A stretch of DNA of 64,000 nucleotides from Lewinellaceae bacterium (GTDB lineage: Bacteria; Bacteroidota; Bacteroidia; Chitinophagales; Saprospiraceae): NCBI GenBank assembly GCA_020636225.1, contig JACJYI010000004.1:372001-436000 (forward strand), in the 5' to 3' direction. The translations under genes and the position numbers were made by a program. The notes below the pieces were generated by a model. The model worked only from the letters and a program-made list of their open reading frames with translations, did not search any database and was not told the DNA's origin. This document shows positions 35,747-43,933 of the stretch, piece after piece. Every line of letters starts with the position of its first letter. Position 1 is the first letter of the stretch.

Positions 35747-37009
35747 CTATTCCACCATTTCGACGGTAGATGGCTGCGTTTTCTGGCGAGGTTGGAAGAC
35801 CAGCATATAGACGATCCACCCCAACAGGATGAACCCGGAGGCAGCCATCAACGGCACATGGACATCGATGGTGTTCAGGTAACTGCCGATCAGTGCCGGC
35901 AGGATCTGCCCCAACGACTGCATGCTCTGGTTGATCCCCAGGATCTCGCCCTGCTGGTCACGGGCCACCTGGGAGGACACCACCGCCGTGAGATTGGGAC
36001 TGGTGATGCCCTGGAACGTGGCAATGAAGGGATTGACCAGGTAGAACATCCACAAGGCACTCGGCAACATCACCGCAGCGACGGCGATAGACAGCATCAG
36101 CAGGCTCACCCGCAGCACCGTGGCGCTGGCATATTTCCGACTGAGGATCCTGACCGTGACTCCCTGGGTGATCACCAGCCACAGGCCGATCCAGCCAAAC
36201 AGCAAGCCGACATCCTTGATCCGGACACCGATCTTCTCGATCAGCAACACGGAAAAGAACTGGGTAAAAAAGGTAAATCCGAGGGAGGTGAACAGCACCA
36301 CCGTAAAAATGACCCGCAGGTTGGGAGCACGGAAAGAACGGGCGATATTGCCGACACCCTTGAAGATATTCACGGCTGCTTGCCTGCGCTCCACCAGCGT
36401 TTCCTTGAAGTTGTACTGAACCAGCAGGATATTGATCAGGGTCAATCCCGCAGTAAAGAGGAAGGGTGTTGCCGGCGTGAACCAGGAGACCATGGTCGGA
36501 TCCGCCAGAACGCCCCCCAGGGTGGGCCCCAGGATGAATCCCAGGCCAAATGCCATGCCGACCAGGCCAAAGTTGCGCGCCTTGGAAGAGTCATCGCTGA
36601 CATCGGCGATCGCGGAGAAAACGATGGAAATATTCCCTCCGGTAAATCCGGGCAACATTCGGCTGATGAACAGCAGCGGGATATTCTGGGAGGCGACGGC
36701 ATAGCCGAAAACCAGATATCCGAGGAAGGTACCCGCCAGGGAGATCTGCAAGAGGGGTTTCCGGCCATGCCGATCGGACAGGGTACCAAGGATGGGGGCG
36801 CCGAAGAACTGCATGAACGGATAGCTGGCCAACAACAGGCCATAGAGCAGCGATCGGGTCTGAAAGGTCACATCCGGCGAGAAGATCATCGACTCTTGCT
36901 CGAAAAAGAGGGCCGGCAATACCGGAATGATGATCCCGACCCCCAACATATCGATAAAGACCGTCAGAAAGATGGGGAGGATGACATTCCTGGAGGATAG
37001 CTTGCTCAT
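35747..37009 (-). CDS. MFS transporter, TetA-like
   Basis: 420 residues from the ATG at 37009 (MSKLSSRNVILPIFLTVFID); an upstream frame extension lacks sense. Twelve spans; the loop 2-3 motif is GTLSDRHGRKPLL (A-type G-D-R-G-R-R) and motif C-like GPTLGGVLAD follows span 5, as in drug:H+ antiporters of the TetA/MdtG type. DMLGVGIIIPVLPAL in span 1 is the classic TetA-like start. Likely exports a drug or metabolite. It is divergent from the gene at 37099. Confidence 0.88.
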   Translation of the reverse strand: MSKLSSRNVILPIFLTVFIDMLGVGIIIPVLPALFFEQESMIFSPDVTFQTRSLLYGLLLASYPFMQFFGAPILGTLSDRHGRKPLLQISLAGTFLGYLVFGYAVASQNIPLLFISRMLPGFTGGNISIVFSAIADVSDDSSKARNFGLVGMAFGLGFILGPTLGGVLADPTMVSWFTPATPFLFTAGLTLINILLVQYNFKETLVERRQAAVNIFKGVGNIARSFRAPNLRVIFTVVLFTSLGFTFFTQFFSVLLIEKIGVRIKDVGLLFGWIGLWLVITQGVTVRILSRKYASATVLRVSLLMLSIAVAAVMLPSALWMFYLVNPFIATFQGITSPNLTAVVSSQVARDQQGEILGINQSMQSLGQILPALIGSYLNTIDVHVPLMAASGFILLGWIVYMLVFQPRQKTQPSTVEMVE

Positions 37010-37098
37010 GCGAATGCAAAAGTAGGATTGTTCTCTATCTCTTGCCCTTCCATTTCCCTGGGCGGACAACTTGCCCTTGTTCGATCTATTTTTACCCC

Positions 37099-37773
37099 AT
37101 GAACCTGCAACGAATCCGGGAGACCATCGCCGCCTATGGACAGGAGTTCCCCCATCGGCCGAACGGCCACCTCTGGCAGATCCAGAAGACCTTTCAGGAT
37201 CATTGGGACCTCAATGCCCCAGACCTGGTGGAGATGATCGACCAGAGCATCCAGAGCCAGGTCAACCGGAGGATGTGGAGTCGGGAAGGCTATCAACCCA
37301 AACAGGTCCTCCTGGCCTTCACCACCATGGAACCACTCCTGGTCCATGCCATGTTCTCCGACCTGTTCCATTCCGGAAGGGACCTCCAGGGCCGGATCAG
37401 TCGCTTTCAGTTCCATGCCGATGAATTACTGCACAGCTACCGGGAGCGAGGGTACAAGCCGGCCTATGCCGGCCATGACCAGGATCTGCCGATCATCACC
37501 TTCTATCTGGCAATGCGATACCCTGCGCAGCACGGCCCCTATGATCACCATGCCTTTGTGCGGAGCCTGGAGGCTCTCCAGGTCACCAGCCTGCCCCAGG
37601 TGCCTGACCCGGAACGTTGGATCAAGGTGGCCAGGACGTTGCTGAACTTCATGCAGAAGGACGAACCGCTCATGCAGGCCTACGAGCTTGTTCGACAAGA
37701 CCCTCTAGCATATCAGGACGAAACCCTCCTGCTGGTCTGGGATTACATGCAGTGGCTCGCCGGTCAGCCCTGA
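37099..37773 (+). CDS. Conserved-looking soluble protein, function unknown
   Basis: 224 residues from the ATG at 37099 (MNLQRIRETIAAYGQEFPHR). Mostly helical, no signal peptide. Notable: HLWQIQKTFQDHWDL, RRMWSREGYQPKQVLLAFT, HADELLHSYRERGYKPAY and WIKVARTLLNFMQ. A few His/Asp/Glu residues (HADE, HDQD) could bind a metal, but no known motif is present. It shares a divergent 90-bp region with the MFS gene and its stop overlaps the convergent DUF6495 gene by 10 bp. I do not recognise the family. Confidence 0.65.
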   Translation: MNLQRIRETIAAYGQEFPHRPNGHLWQIQKTFQDHWDLNAPDLVEMIDQSIQSQVNRRMWSREGYQPKQVLLAFTTMEPLLVHAMFSDLFHSGRDLQGRISRFQFHADELLHSYRERGYKPAYAGHDQDLPIITFYLAMRYPAQHGPYDHHAFVRSLEALQVTSLPQVPDPERWIKVARTLLNFMQKDEPLMQAYELVRQDPLAYQDETLLLVWDYMQWLAGQP

Positions 37774-38273
37774 GTGGCTGCGCTGCGATCCGGACCCTTC
37801 AGTGCTTCCAGGGTCTGATACAGATGTCCATCCCTGGAGATCAGAGCTCCCTGCTGCATCATGCGAAACAGCTCTTCCTCCCGATCGGGTTGATAGCCCT
37901 TTTCGCCGGAGTAGGCTTGCAAGGTGGCCCCGCTGGCACGGGCCTGGTCGTACCACTCGGCCGGCTTCTGGTCGCGGGTGAAATCCAGGTCACAATCCCC
38001 CACCACCCGAAGTCCGTTCATCCGGATCAGGTCGTCATCACATTGGAATGTCCGGATATCCCGGGGAGTGATCACCTCGAGAAAGCGGATCTGCCGGATC
38101 ACCTTGTCAAAGACAATATCACTGAACAGATCGATCAGGGACTCCGCACGGGATGGATCGTTCTGCTTCAGTTTTTCCCAATCTGGGCCGGTAATGGTGT
38201 TGGCGGACAGAAACTGGATGAATTCGGTTTCCAACTCCTGCAATTCGTCGGCTTGCAAGCGGCGATACTTCAT
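37764..38273 (-). CDS. DUF6495 family protein
   Basis: This 169-residue protein opens MKYRRLQADELQELETEFIQ and continues with FLSANTITGPDWEKLKQNDP and AESLIDLFSDIVFDKVIRQI, the pattern of the Bacteroidota-specific DUF6495 family. It is soluble, alpha/beta and without catalytic motif. No function is known for the family. The 10-bp convergent overlap with the gene at 37099 shows tight packing. Confidence 0.8.
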   Translation of the reverse strand: MKYRRLQADELQELETEFIQFLSANTITGPDWEKLKQNDPSRAESLIDLFSDIVFDKVIRQIRFLEVITPRDIRTFQCDDDLIRMNGLRVVGDCDLDFTRDQKPAEWYDQARASGATLQAYSGEKGYQPDREEELFRMMQQGALISRDGHLYQTLEALKGPDRSAATQG

Positions 38274-38323
38274 ACGTCACGGATGCATGTGTGCGGACAA
38301 AGGTACTGCGAGTTGACGGAGGC

Positions 38324-38941
38324 TTAGGCTTCCGATTTCCGCATGACCCAGGTGGTCATGCTGCGCAGGTCCTGGACCAGTGTCGTCTTGATCGGCTCGA
38401 TCAGTTCCGCGTCCAGGTCACGGGTCGTTTTCAGCAGCATTCGTTGATCGACCAGATACCGTTCCGTCCCATCCGGCAGGAGAAAGCGCCCATTGCCGAG
38501 ATGTTGCACCTTGTCCTGGATACCGATATTGGAGGCCAGCCGGGCGAAGAAGATGCCGCCCGGGGCCAGGACACGCCAGGCTTCATTCACCATGGCATCG
38601 AAATGATCCGCATCCCTGGCAAAATGAAGGACCGCATTGAGCATCACCAGGTCAACGCTCGACGGATCGAACGGCAAGTCCTCGATCCGAGCCACCCGAA
38701 ATCGATTCAGATCGATGTCAGGCTGGATGGTCCTGGCCAGGTCGCGTACCTTATCGATGGCTTCCGCATCCAGGTCAACTCCCTGTACCGCATAGCCCTG
38801 GCGAAGAAAGTAGACCAGATTGCGCCCCGCCCCGCATCCCAGGTCGAGGATCCGGTGCCCCGGATGCAGACGCCCCTTCAGGATCTGATCGAAGAGGTAG
38901 ATATCGATGGGGCCAAATTGAGCTTGCAGGGAATGAGTCAT
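38324..38941 (-). CDS. Class I SAM-dependent methyltransferase
   Basis: 205 residues from the ATG at 38941 (MTHSLQAQFGPIDIYLFDQI). Motif I for SAM binding is ILDLGCGAGRNLVYFL, followed by the acidic end of strand 2 (GVDLDAEAI), FRVARIEDLPF and motif IV/V VDLVMLNAVLHFARDADHFD. It most resembles small UbiE/Methyltransf_11-type enzymes; the methyl acceptor is unknown. The upstream frame to 39010 is not needed for the fold. It lies between adenosine deaminase and DUF6495 on the same strand. Confidence 0.88.
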   Translation of the reverse strand: MTHSLQAQFGPIDIYLFDQILKGRLHPGHRILDLGCGAGRNLVYFLRQGYAVQGVDLDAEAIDKVRDLARTIQPDIDLNRFRVARIEDLPFDPSSVDLVMLNAVLHFARDADHFDAMVNEAWRVLAPGGIFFARLASNIGIQDKVQHLGNGRFLLPDGTERYLVDQRMLLKTTRDLDAELIEPIKTTLVQDLRSMTTWVMRKSEA

Positions 38942-39040
38942 TCGTCGATTCGGGATCAGCCGGTAAAGGTGGCAACAATTACGCGATTCCGCGCCGATTC
39001 CACCTTTCATCGCGGAATCCGCTGAATCGGTTTGTGTGGA

Positions 39041-40063
39041 TCATGGGTATGCCTCACAGTACTGATCCACCCTCCGGATCCACTCCTCGCGGAGGTCATC
39101 TGCCAGGAAACTGGCCTTGAAGCTGTTCACAGCCAATCTCCGGAGAACCTCCCGATCCAACCCCACAGCGAGAGCCGTCTGCAGATAGTTCTCATTCATA
39201 TAGCCACCGAAATAGGCCGGGTCATCCGAATGGATCGTCGCGAGCAGACCCCGGTCCAGCATGATCTTTACCGGATGGTCGCTGAGGTCCCGGATCACCT
39301 TCAATTCCAGGTTGGAGAGCGGACAAAGGGTCAAGGGGATCTGCCTGGCTACCAGCTCTTCCACCAGGGCAGGATCATCCAGGCAACGATTGCCATGATC
39401 GATGCGGCTGACATGGAGGAGGTCCAGCGCTTCCCGGATGTAGGATGCCGGCCCTTCCTCGCCGGCATGGGCCATCAATGCATAGCCCTCCTGACGGGCC
39501 AGGTCAAACACCCGTTGAAACTTGGATGGCGGATGACCCAGTTCCGAGGAGTCCAGCCCCACCCCGATGATCCATTCCCGATAGGGCCTGGCCTGGGCGA
39601 GGGTCTCCATGGCCGACTCTTCGGTCAGGTGCCGCAGGAAACACATGATCAATCGGGTGGTGATTCCCAAGCGTCGTTCCCCTTCTTCCAGCGCACGCCG
39701 AATACCCCGAATGACGGTATCGAACGCCACCCCTCGGTCGGTATGGGTTTGCGGATCGAAAAAGATCTCCGCATGCACGACCGTCTGCTCGTGGCATTTC
39801 CGAAGGTAGGCCATGGTCAGATCATAGAAATCCTCTTCCGTGATCAGGACGTTGGCGCCGATATAATAGATGTCGAGAAACTCCTGGAGATTGTTGAATC
39901 GATAGGCGCGCTTCAGGGTTTCCACATCCGGAAAATCCAGCGCAATCCCATTTCGTTCCGCGATCCGGAACATCCATTCCGGCTCGAACGTACCCTCGAT
40001 GTGCACATGCAGCTCTGCCTTGGGCAGGTGTTGGATAAATGCTGTCAGATCATCATTGGACAT
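39041..40063 (-). CDS. add: Adenosine deaminase
   Basis: 340 residues. It hydrolyses adenosine (and deoxyadenosine) to inosine and ammonia in purine salvage. Family motifs in order: AELHVHIEGTFEPEWMF (metal HxH), a HAGEEGP block (catalytic Glu region), RIDHGNRCLDD and the C-terminal SDDPAYFGG (metal and catalytic Asp). Length fits the bacterial Add/adenine deaminase group; some members of this group act on adenine, so substrate is not certain. It is followed on the same strand by the methyltransferase gene after 99 bp, and preceded by alkB by 9 bp. Confidence 0.92.
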   Translation of the reverse strand: MSNDDLTAFIQHLPKAELHVHIEGTFEPEWMFRIAERNGIALDFPDVETLKRAYRFNNLQEFLDIYYIGANVLITEEDFYDLTMAYLRKCHEQTVVHAEIFFDPQTHTDRGVAFDTVIRGIRRALEEGERRLGITTRLIMCFLRHLTEESAMETLAQARPYREWIIGVGLDSSELGHPPSKFQRVFDLARQEGYALMAHAGEEGPASYIREALDLLHVSRIDHGNRCLDDPALVEELVARQIPLTLCPLSNLELKVIRDLSDHPVKIMLDRGLLATIHSDDPAYFGGYMNENYLQTALAVGLDREVLRRLAVNSFKASFLADDLREEWIRRVDQYCEAYP

Positions 40064-40072
40064 GGATCGGGA

Positions 40073-41125
40073 TTAGCGGGTAGGTGATGAATTGATCCGA
40101 TCATCCATGACCTTCCTCCACAATGGTGGGAACAGGGCCAGGATCATGGAACCGGGATAGCCGAAAGGCAATTGCGGACTGTCGTCAAAATGACGCAGGA
40201 CCTGGTATTTGCGACTGGCCTTGAAATGGTGGTCGGAATGACGGGTCAGCTCGTACAGAAAGATCCGGCCCAGCTCATGATCACTGTTCCAGCTGTGCCA
40301 GGGTTGCACCTTCTCATAGTGCCCTTCCGGGCGCTTCTGGCGACGCAACCCGTAGTGTTCGATGTAATTGATGGTTTCCAGCAGCAGGATCCCCACCAGG
40401 GCCGAACCGGCTGCAAAAGCCAATCCGATCCATCCCCACAGGCTGAAGATGACGATCAGGTAGATCACCTGGACCAGGTGGAAGAGGATCATTTGATTTG
40501 AACCATGCCAGGCCGGCTTCCCTGTCTTCCGCAATCGTTCTGCCTCCAGTCGCCAGGCATTGATCCATGATCCGGTGATGCTGCGGATCCAGAAGGCGTA
40601 CAGCCACTCCCCCTTCCGGGCACTGGCCGGGTCCCGGTCCGTTGCTACCCATCGGTGATGTCCGCGGTTATGCTCCACATAAAAATGCAGATACAAGGCC
40701 GGGAGAAGGAGCATCCAGGCGAGCACCCGCTCGAACTGGCTGGTCCGGTGACCCAGTTCATGGCCGACATTGATCCCGCTGGCACCGATGATCACGCCCA
40801 TACTGAGGAGCATGCCGATCTGTTCACCGACCGACAGGTTGCCCGCTGCGATCCGCTGAAGATAGACCCACAGCAAGCCATACAGGATAGGCACATTGGC
40901 ATACAGGAGCAGATCGAAGAATCGACGGCTAGCCCGCGAAGGTTCTTCTGAAACGGGAATATTCGCCGGACTGGTCGGGGTAACCAACTCAAGCACGGGA
41001 ATGAGGACAAACGCCACATACATGGCGGATGGCGACCACCATCCTCCCCAGCGAAACCCGATCCAGGCGGATAGCGGGGCGATATAGGCGATCAGGTATT
41101 TCCAGTCTCTCCAATGCATAGACAT
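40073..41125 (-). CDS. alkB: Alkane 1-monooxygenase, AlkB family
   Basis: 350 residues, integral membrane, di-iron. The four His boxes are HELGH (122-126), EHNRGHH (about 151-157), NYIEHYGL (253-260) and LTRHSDHH (293-300), exactly the AlkB pattern. It oxidises terminal carbons of medium-chain alkanes or fatty acids using O2 and two electrons. It needs an electron donor; the divergent gene at 41256 encodes a reductase with its own [2Fe-2S] domain. The promoter region between them is only about 130 bp. The substrate range cannot be read from sequence. Confidence 0.9.
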   Translation of the reverse strand: MSMHWRDWKYLIAYIAPLSAWIGFRWGGWWSPSAMYVAFVLIPVLELVTPTSPANIPVSEEPSRASRRFFDLLLYANVPILYGLLWVYLQRIAAGNLSVGEQIGMLLSMGVIIGASGINVGHELGHRTSQFERVLAWMLLLPALYLHFYVEHNRGHHRWVATDRDPASARKGEWLYAFWIRSITGSWINAWRLEAERLRKTGKPAWHGSNQMILFHLVQVIYLIVIFSLWGWIGLAFAAGSALVGILLLETINYIEHYGLRRQKRPEGHYEKVQPWHSWNSDHELGRIFLYELTRHSDHHFKASRKYQVLRHFDDSPQLPFGYPGSMILALFPPLWRKVMDDRINSSPTR

Positions 41126-41255
41126 TCAATTTTCCAACGAAAGTTAAGGCTTTTGCGGGGTGTCGGACAGTATCCGGATCGGGATCATGCCATTCCCGTG
41201 TTCTTTCTCCGCCATCTTCCGAACAATCCGGGGTGTTTTCTCATTTTTGCAGGAT

Positions 41256-42344
41256 ATGTCTGCATTTACATCATTCCCCCTGCGCGTCAGGAAGGTCACT
41301 CACGAAACGCCTGACACCGTCAGCATTACCCTGGACGTCCCCTCCGATCTGGCCGACACCTTCGCTTACAAGGCAGGGCAGTACCTGACCCTGGAGGTAC
41401 CCGGGAAAAAAGGTCCGATTCGTCGAGCCTATTCACTCTGCCGGGCTCCTTTCGAACAGGAATGGACCATCACCATCAAGGAGCAAGCCAGGGGCCAGGC
41501 CTCTCCCTGGCTGAACAAGGAGGTCAGAGAAGGGGATACCCTCCAGGTCTTTCCACCCCTGGGCCGATTCTTTATCGAGCCCGATGCCGATCGCAAGCGG
41601 GGGTACTTTTTCATCACCGCCGGTAGCGGGATCACTCCCGTGATCGCCATGATCAAGGACCTTCTGGAGAACGAACCACAGAGCTTCTGCTATCTGCTCT
41701 ATGGCAGCCGGGATGAAGAAGGCATCATCTTCAGGGACGAACTGGACCGGCTGGTCCGGCATTATGCCGGCCAATTGCAGGTGGTGCATACCCTCTCCCA
41801 GCCTGATGGCAAATCCAGCGGGCTGCGCGGCATGTTTAAAAAGAAACCTGCTTCCACCTGGGATGGCTTCCGGGGCAGGATCAATGAGGAACGGATCCTG
41901 TCCTTCCTCAACGAGTCGAATTGTCCGTTCAAGGAGCGCCATGCCTACCTGTGCGGACCGGCATCCCTGATGGATATTGCGGATAAGGCCTTGAAGGCCT
42001 CCGGGTTGCCTCCGGAACGCATCCACCGTGAGCATTTCGACAGTGACCCCCTGCCGGCAACCAGTGGTGGTTCGTCGGCCGAACTGACGGCAACCCTCGA
42101 TGGGCAGGACTTGCATGTTCATGTCAAATCCGGTCAGACATTGCTGGAGGCCATGATGGGTGCCGGTCATCAGGTGCCCTTCTCCTGCTCTTCCGGTGCC
42201 TGTGCCTCCTGCATGGCCCACCTGGATGAAGGTGAAGTGATCATGGACTTTGCGCCCGCCCTGGACAGGAGCGAGATCGACGACGGCTATATCCTGACCT
42301 GCCAGGCCAAGGCAAAGTCCTCTTCCCTGAAGATCACCTATTGA
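41256..42344 (+). CDS. PaaE-like FAD/[2Fe-2S] oxidoreductase
   Basis: 362 residues from the ATG at 41256 (MSAFTSFPLRVRKVTHETPD). It has an FAD-binding domain (RAYSLC at 57-62), an NAD(P)H-binding domain (ITAGSGITPVIAMIKD) and a C-terminal plant-type ferredoxin domain with ligands C311, C316, C319 and C349 (CX4CX2C, then CQAKA). It passes electrons from NAD(P)H to a partner oxygenase. The domain order is that of PaaE/HcaD-like reductases. Its divergent position beside alkB strongly suggests it reduces AlkB and replaces rubredoxin (inference). Confidence 0.9.
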   Translation: MSAFTSFPLRVRKVTHETPDTVSITLDVPSDLADTFAYKAGQYLTLEVPGKKGPIRRAYSLCRAPFEQEWTITIKEQARGQASPWLNKEVREGDTLQVFPPLGRFFIEPDADRKRGYFFITAGSGITPVIAMIKDLLENEPQSFCYLLYGSRDEEGIIFRDELDRLVRHYAGQLQVVHTLSQPDGKSSGLRGMFKKKPASTWDGFRGRINEERILSFLNESNCPFKERHAYLCGPASLMDIADKALKASGLPPERIHREHFDSDPLPATSGGSSAELTATLDGQDLHVHVKSGQTLLEAMMGAGHQVPFSCSSGACASCMAHLDEGEVIMDFAPALDRSEIDDGYILTCQAKAKSSSLKITY

Positions 42345-42360
42345 AGGAATACCGGTCGAT

Positions 42361-42726
42361 TTAATCCCGGTGCAGGGCCTGCCAGGCCCCGAACACCACC
42401 ACCAGCCCGATCATCACACTGGCCATCACATAGGCCGTGGCGATCAGCCATTCCCCTCGCTGGAGCAACTGGAATGTCTCCCGACTGAAGGTAGAAAACG
42501 TGGACAGGCCGCCACAGAAACCGGCGATGAGCAAGAGACGGGTGGATTCATTCAGGATGGGCGCAATGGCCAGGAGAAAGCCGATGATCAGGCAGCTGAG
42601 CATGTTGGCCCAAAACGTCGACCACGGAAATCCTCCCGATTCAGGGACCCAGTATCCGATGCCATACCGCAAGACCGATCCCAATCCACCACCAAGGAAT
42701 ACCCACAACAGATTAGATATACTCAT
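42361..42726 (-). CDS. crcB: Fluoride channel CrcB/FluC
   Basis: 121 residues from the ATG at 42726. Four hydrophobic spans with the FluC hallmarks GGGLGSVLRYGIG at the N-terminus and GFCGGLSTFSTFSRE (conserved GFCGGxTTFS-type F box). It forms a dimeric channel that exports fluoride. Its start overlaps the stop of the upstream transferase gene by 14 bp (42713-42726), so the two are translationally coupled. No fluoride riboswitch is seen, as there is no room upstream. Confidence 0.92.
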   Translation of the reverse strand: MSISNLLWVFLGGGLGSVLRYGIGYWVPESGGFPWSTFWANMLSCLIIGFLLAIAPILNESTRLLLIAGFCGGLSTFSTFSRETFQLLQRGEWLIATAYVMASVMIGLVVVFGAWQALHRD

Positions 42727-43840
42727 GGACCTCCGCCTCTGATGATGGTTCGTCGGATGCGATGTCCGGAATTGGTGCGTCTGCTGCAATAGCCGCCTTT
42801 CTGCCCCGACGCTGCACATATTGGTCGAGGTAGTTGGTCAGGATCACCGCCAGCCCAATGCTCAACAGGATGAGCGGAAAACTGCCGATCGTATCAAGAG
42901 ACAACACCATCAGGATAAAGACGACGTTAGTGAGGATCAGAATACCCGTGGCCTGCATATGGGTAAACCCGGCATCGAGGACCAGATGATGGATGTGATT
43001 CCGATCCGGTTGGAAGGGAGATTTCCCCTGACTGATCCGGATGACGAACACTCGAAGCGTATCGAACAGCGGCAGGATCATGATCGCAATGGCCACGGCA
43101 GGGGCCGAGTGAAAAACGAATCGGCCTTCCGTCAGACTGCCCTGCAATTCGACAAACTCAATCACCAGAATGGAACAGACCGTGCCGAGAAAGAGCGAAC
43201 CCGTATCTCCCATGAAGATCCTTGCCGGTGTAAAATTGTACTTGAGAAAGGCAACCGTTGCGCCGGCCAGGCTCAATGCGAGGATGGTCAGTTCCATCCG
43301 GTCGACGATGTAGAACCAGACACCCAATGTGACACTGACCAGGACCACCGTGCTGCCCGACAGGCCATTGATCCCGTCGATCAGGTTGATCGCATTGATG
43401 ATCACCAGGATGGTGAACAATGTGAAAAGCACACAAACCCAATAGGGCAATCCTTCGATCCCGAACACCCCATGCATTCCGGTAAACATGATGTTCGCCT
43501 TGAAGATCAGGATGCAGGCCGCAATGATCTGCGCGATCAGTTTCTTCCACGGACTGATCGGGTCGAGATCATCCTTGACCCCGACGAGAAAGAGAATGAT
43601 GACCGCACACAAAATGTACTGCAGGTCGGTAAACACCTGAAAAGGTGTCCACAGCACCACGGAAAAAAGGACACCTGCGAAAATGGCTACGCCTCCCAGG
43701 GTAGGAACACTACTGTTATGGGCCCCTCTGTCCTTGGGTTCATCCATCAGATGCTTCTTCCGGGCCACATTGATGATGGACGGAATAGCGAAATACACGA
43801 GCGTAAACGCTGTGATAAAGGCCAGGATGGGGTCAGACAT
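42713..43840 (-). CDS. WecA/TagO-like undecaprenyl-phosphate sugar-1-phosphate transferase
   Basis: 375 residues with about ten membrane spans. MraY/WecA superfamily motifs: VKDDLDPISPWKK (Mg-binding DD), NLIDGINGLSGS, MGDTGSLFLG and PDRNHIHHLVLDAGF (His-rich loop). It loads a sugar phosphate (commonly GlcNAc-1-P) onto undecaprenyl phosphate to start O-antigen or exopolysaccharide synthesis. No other glycan genes are adjacent, so its product is unclear. It is followed by crcB with a 14-bp overlap. Confidence 0.88.
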   Translation of the reverse strand: MSDPILAFITAFTLVYFAIPSIINVARKKHLMDEPKDRGAHNSSVPTLGGVAIFAGVLFSVVLWTPFQVFTDLQYILCAVIILFLVGVKDDLDPISPWKKLIAQIIAACILIFKANIMFTGMHGVFGIEGLPYWVCVLFTLFTILVIINAINLIDGINGLSGSTVVLVSVTLGVWFYIVDRMELTILALSLAGATVAFLKYNFTPARIFMGDTGSLFLGTVCSILVIEFVELQGSLTEGRFVFHSAPAVAIAIMILPLFDTLRVFVIRISQGKSPFQPDRNHIHHLVLDAGFTHMQATGILILTNVVFILMVLSLDTIGSFPLILLSIGLAVILTNYLDQYVQRRGRKAAIAADAPIPDIASDEPSSEAEVHEYI

Positions 43841-43869
43841 TGGTTTATCGGGTCACCCGCAAAATAAGG

Positions 43870-43902
43870 GTACCCGGACCATTAACGCAACGGTCCGGGT
43901 AC
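43870..43902 (-). terminator. Terminator hairpin after htpG
   Basis: GTACCCGGACC and GGTCCGGGTAC form an 11-bp perfect stem around an 11-nt loop. On the minus strand a CTTATTTT run follows. It lies 31 bp past the htpG stop and 29 bp before the wecA-like start. Confidence 0.75.
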
Positions 43903-43933
43903 TTTGTTCTCAGGAAATCCTCATTTCTGAGGA

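Noticed and set aside
35792..37000. Plus-strand frame of 402 codons
   Set aside because: Antisense to the MFS gene; highly charged low-complexity product.
42727..42760. Fluoride riboswitch before crcB
   Set aside because: The upstream region is coding sequence of the overlapping transferase gene; no pseudoknot aptamer is visible.
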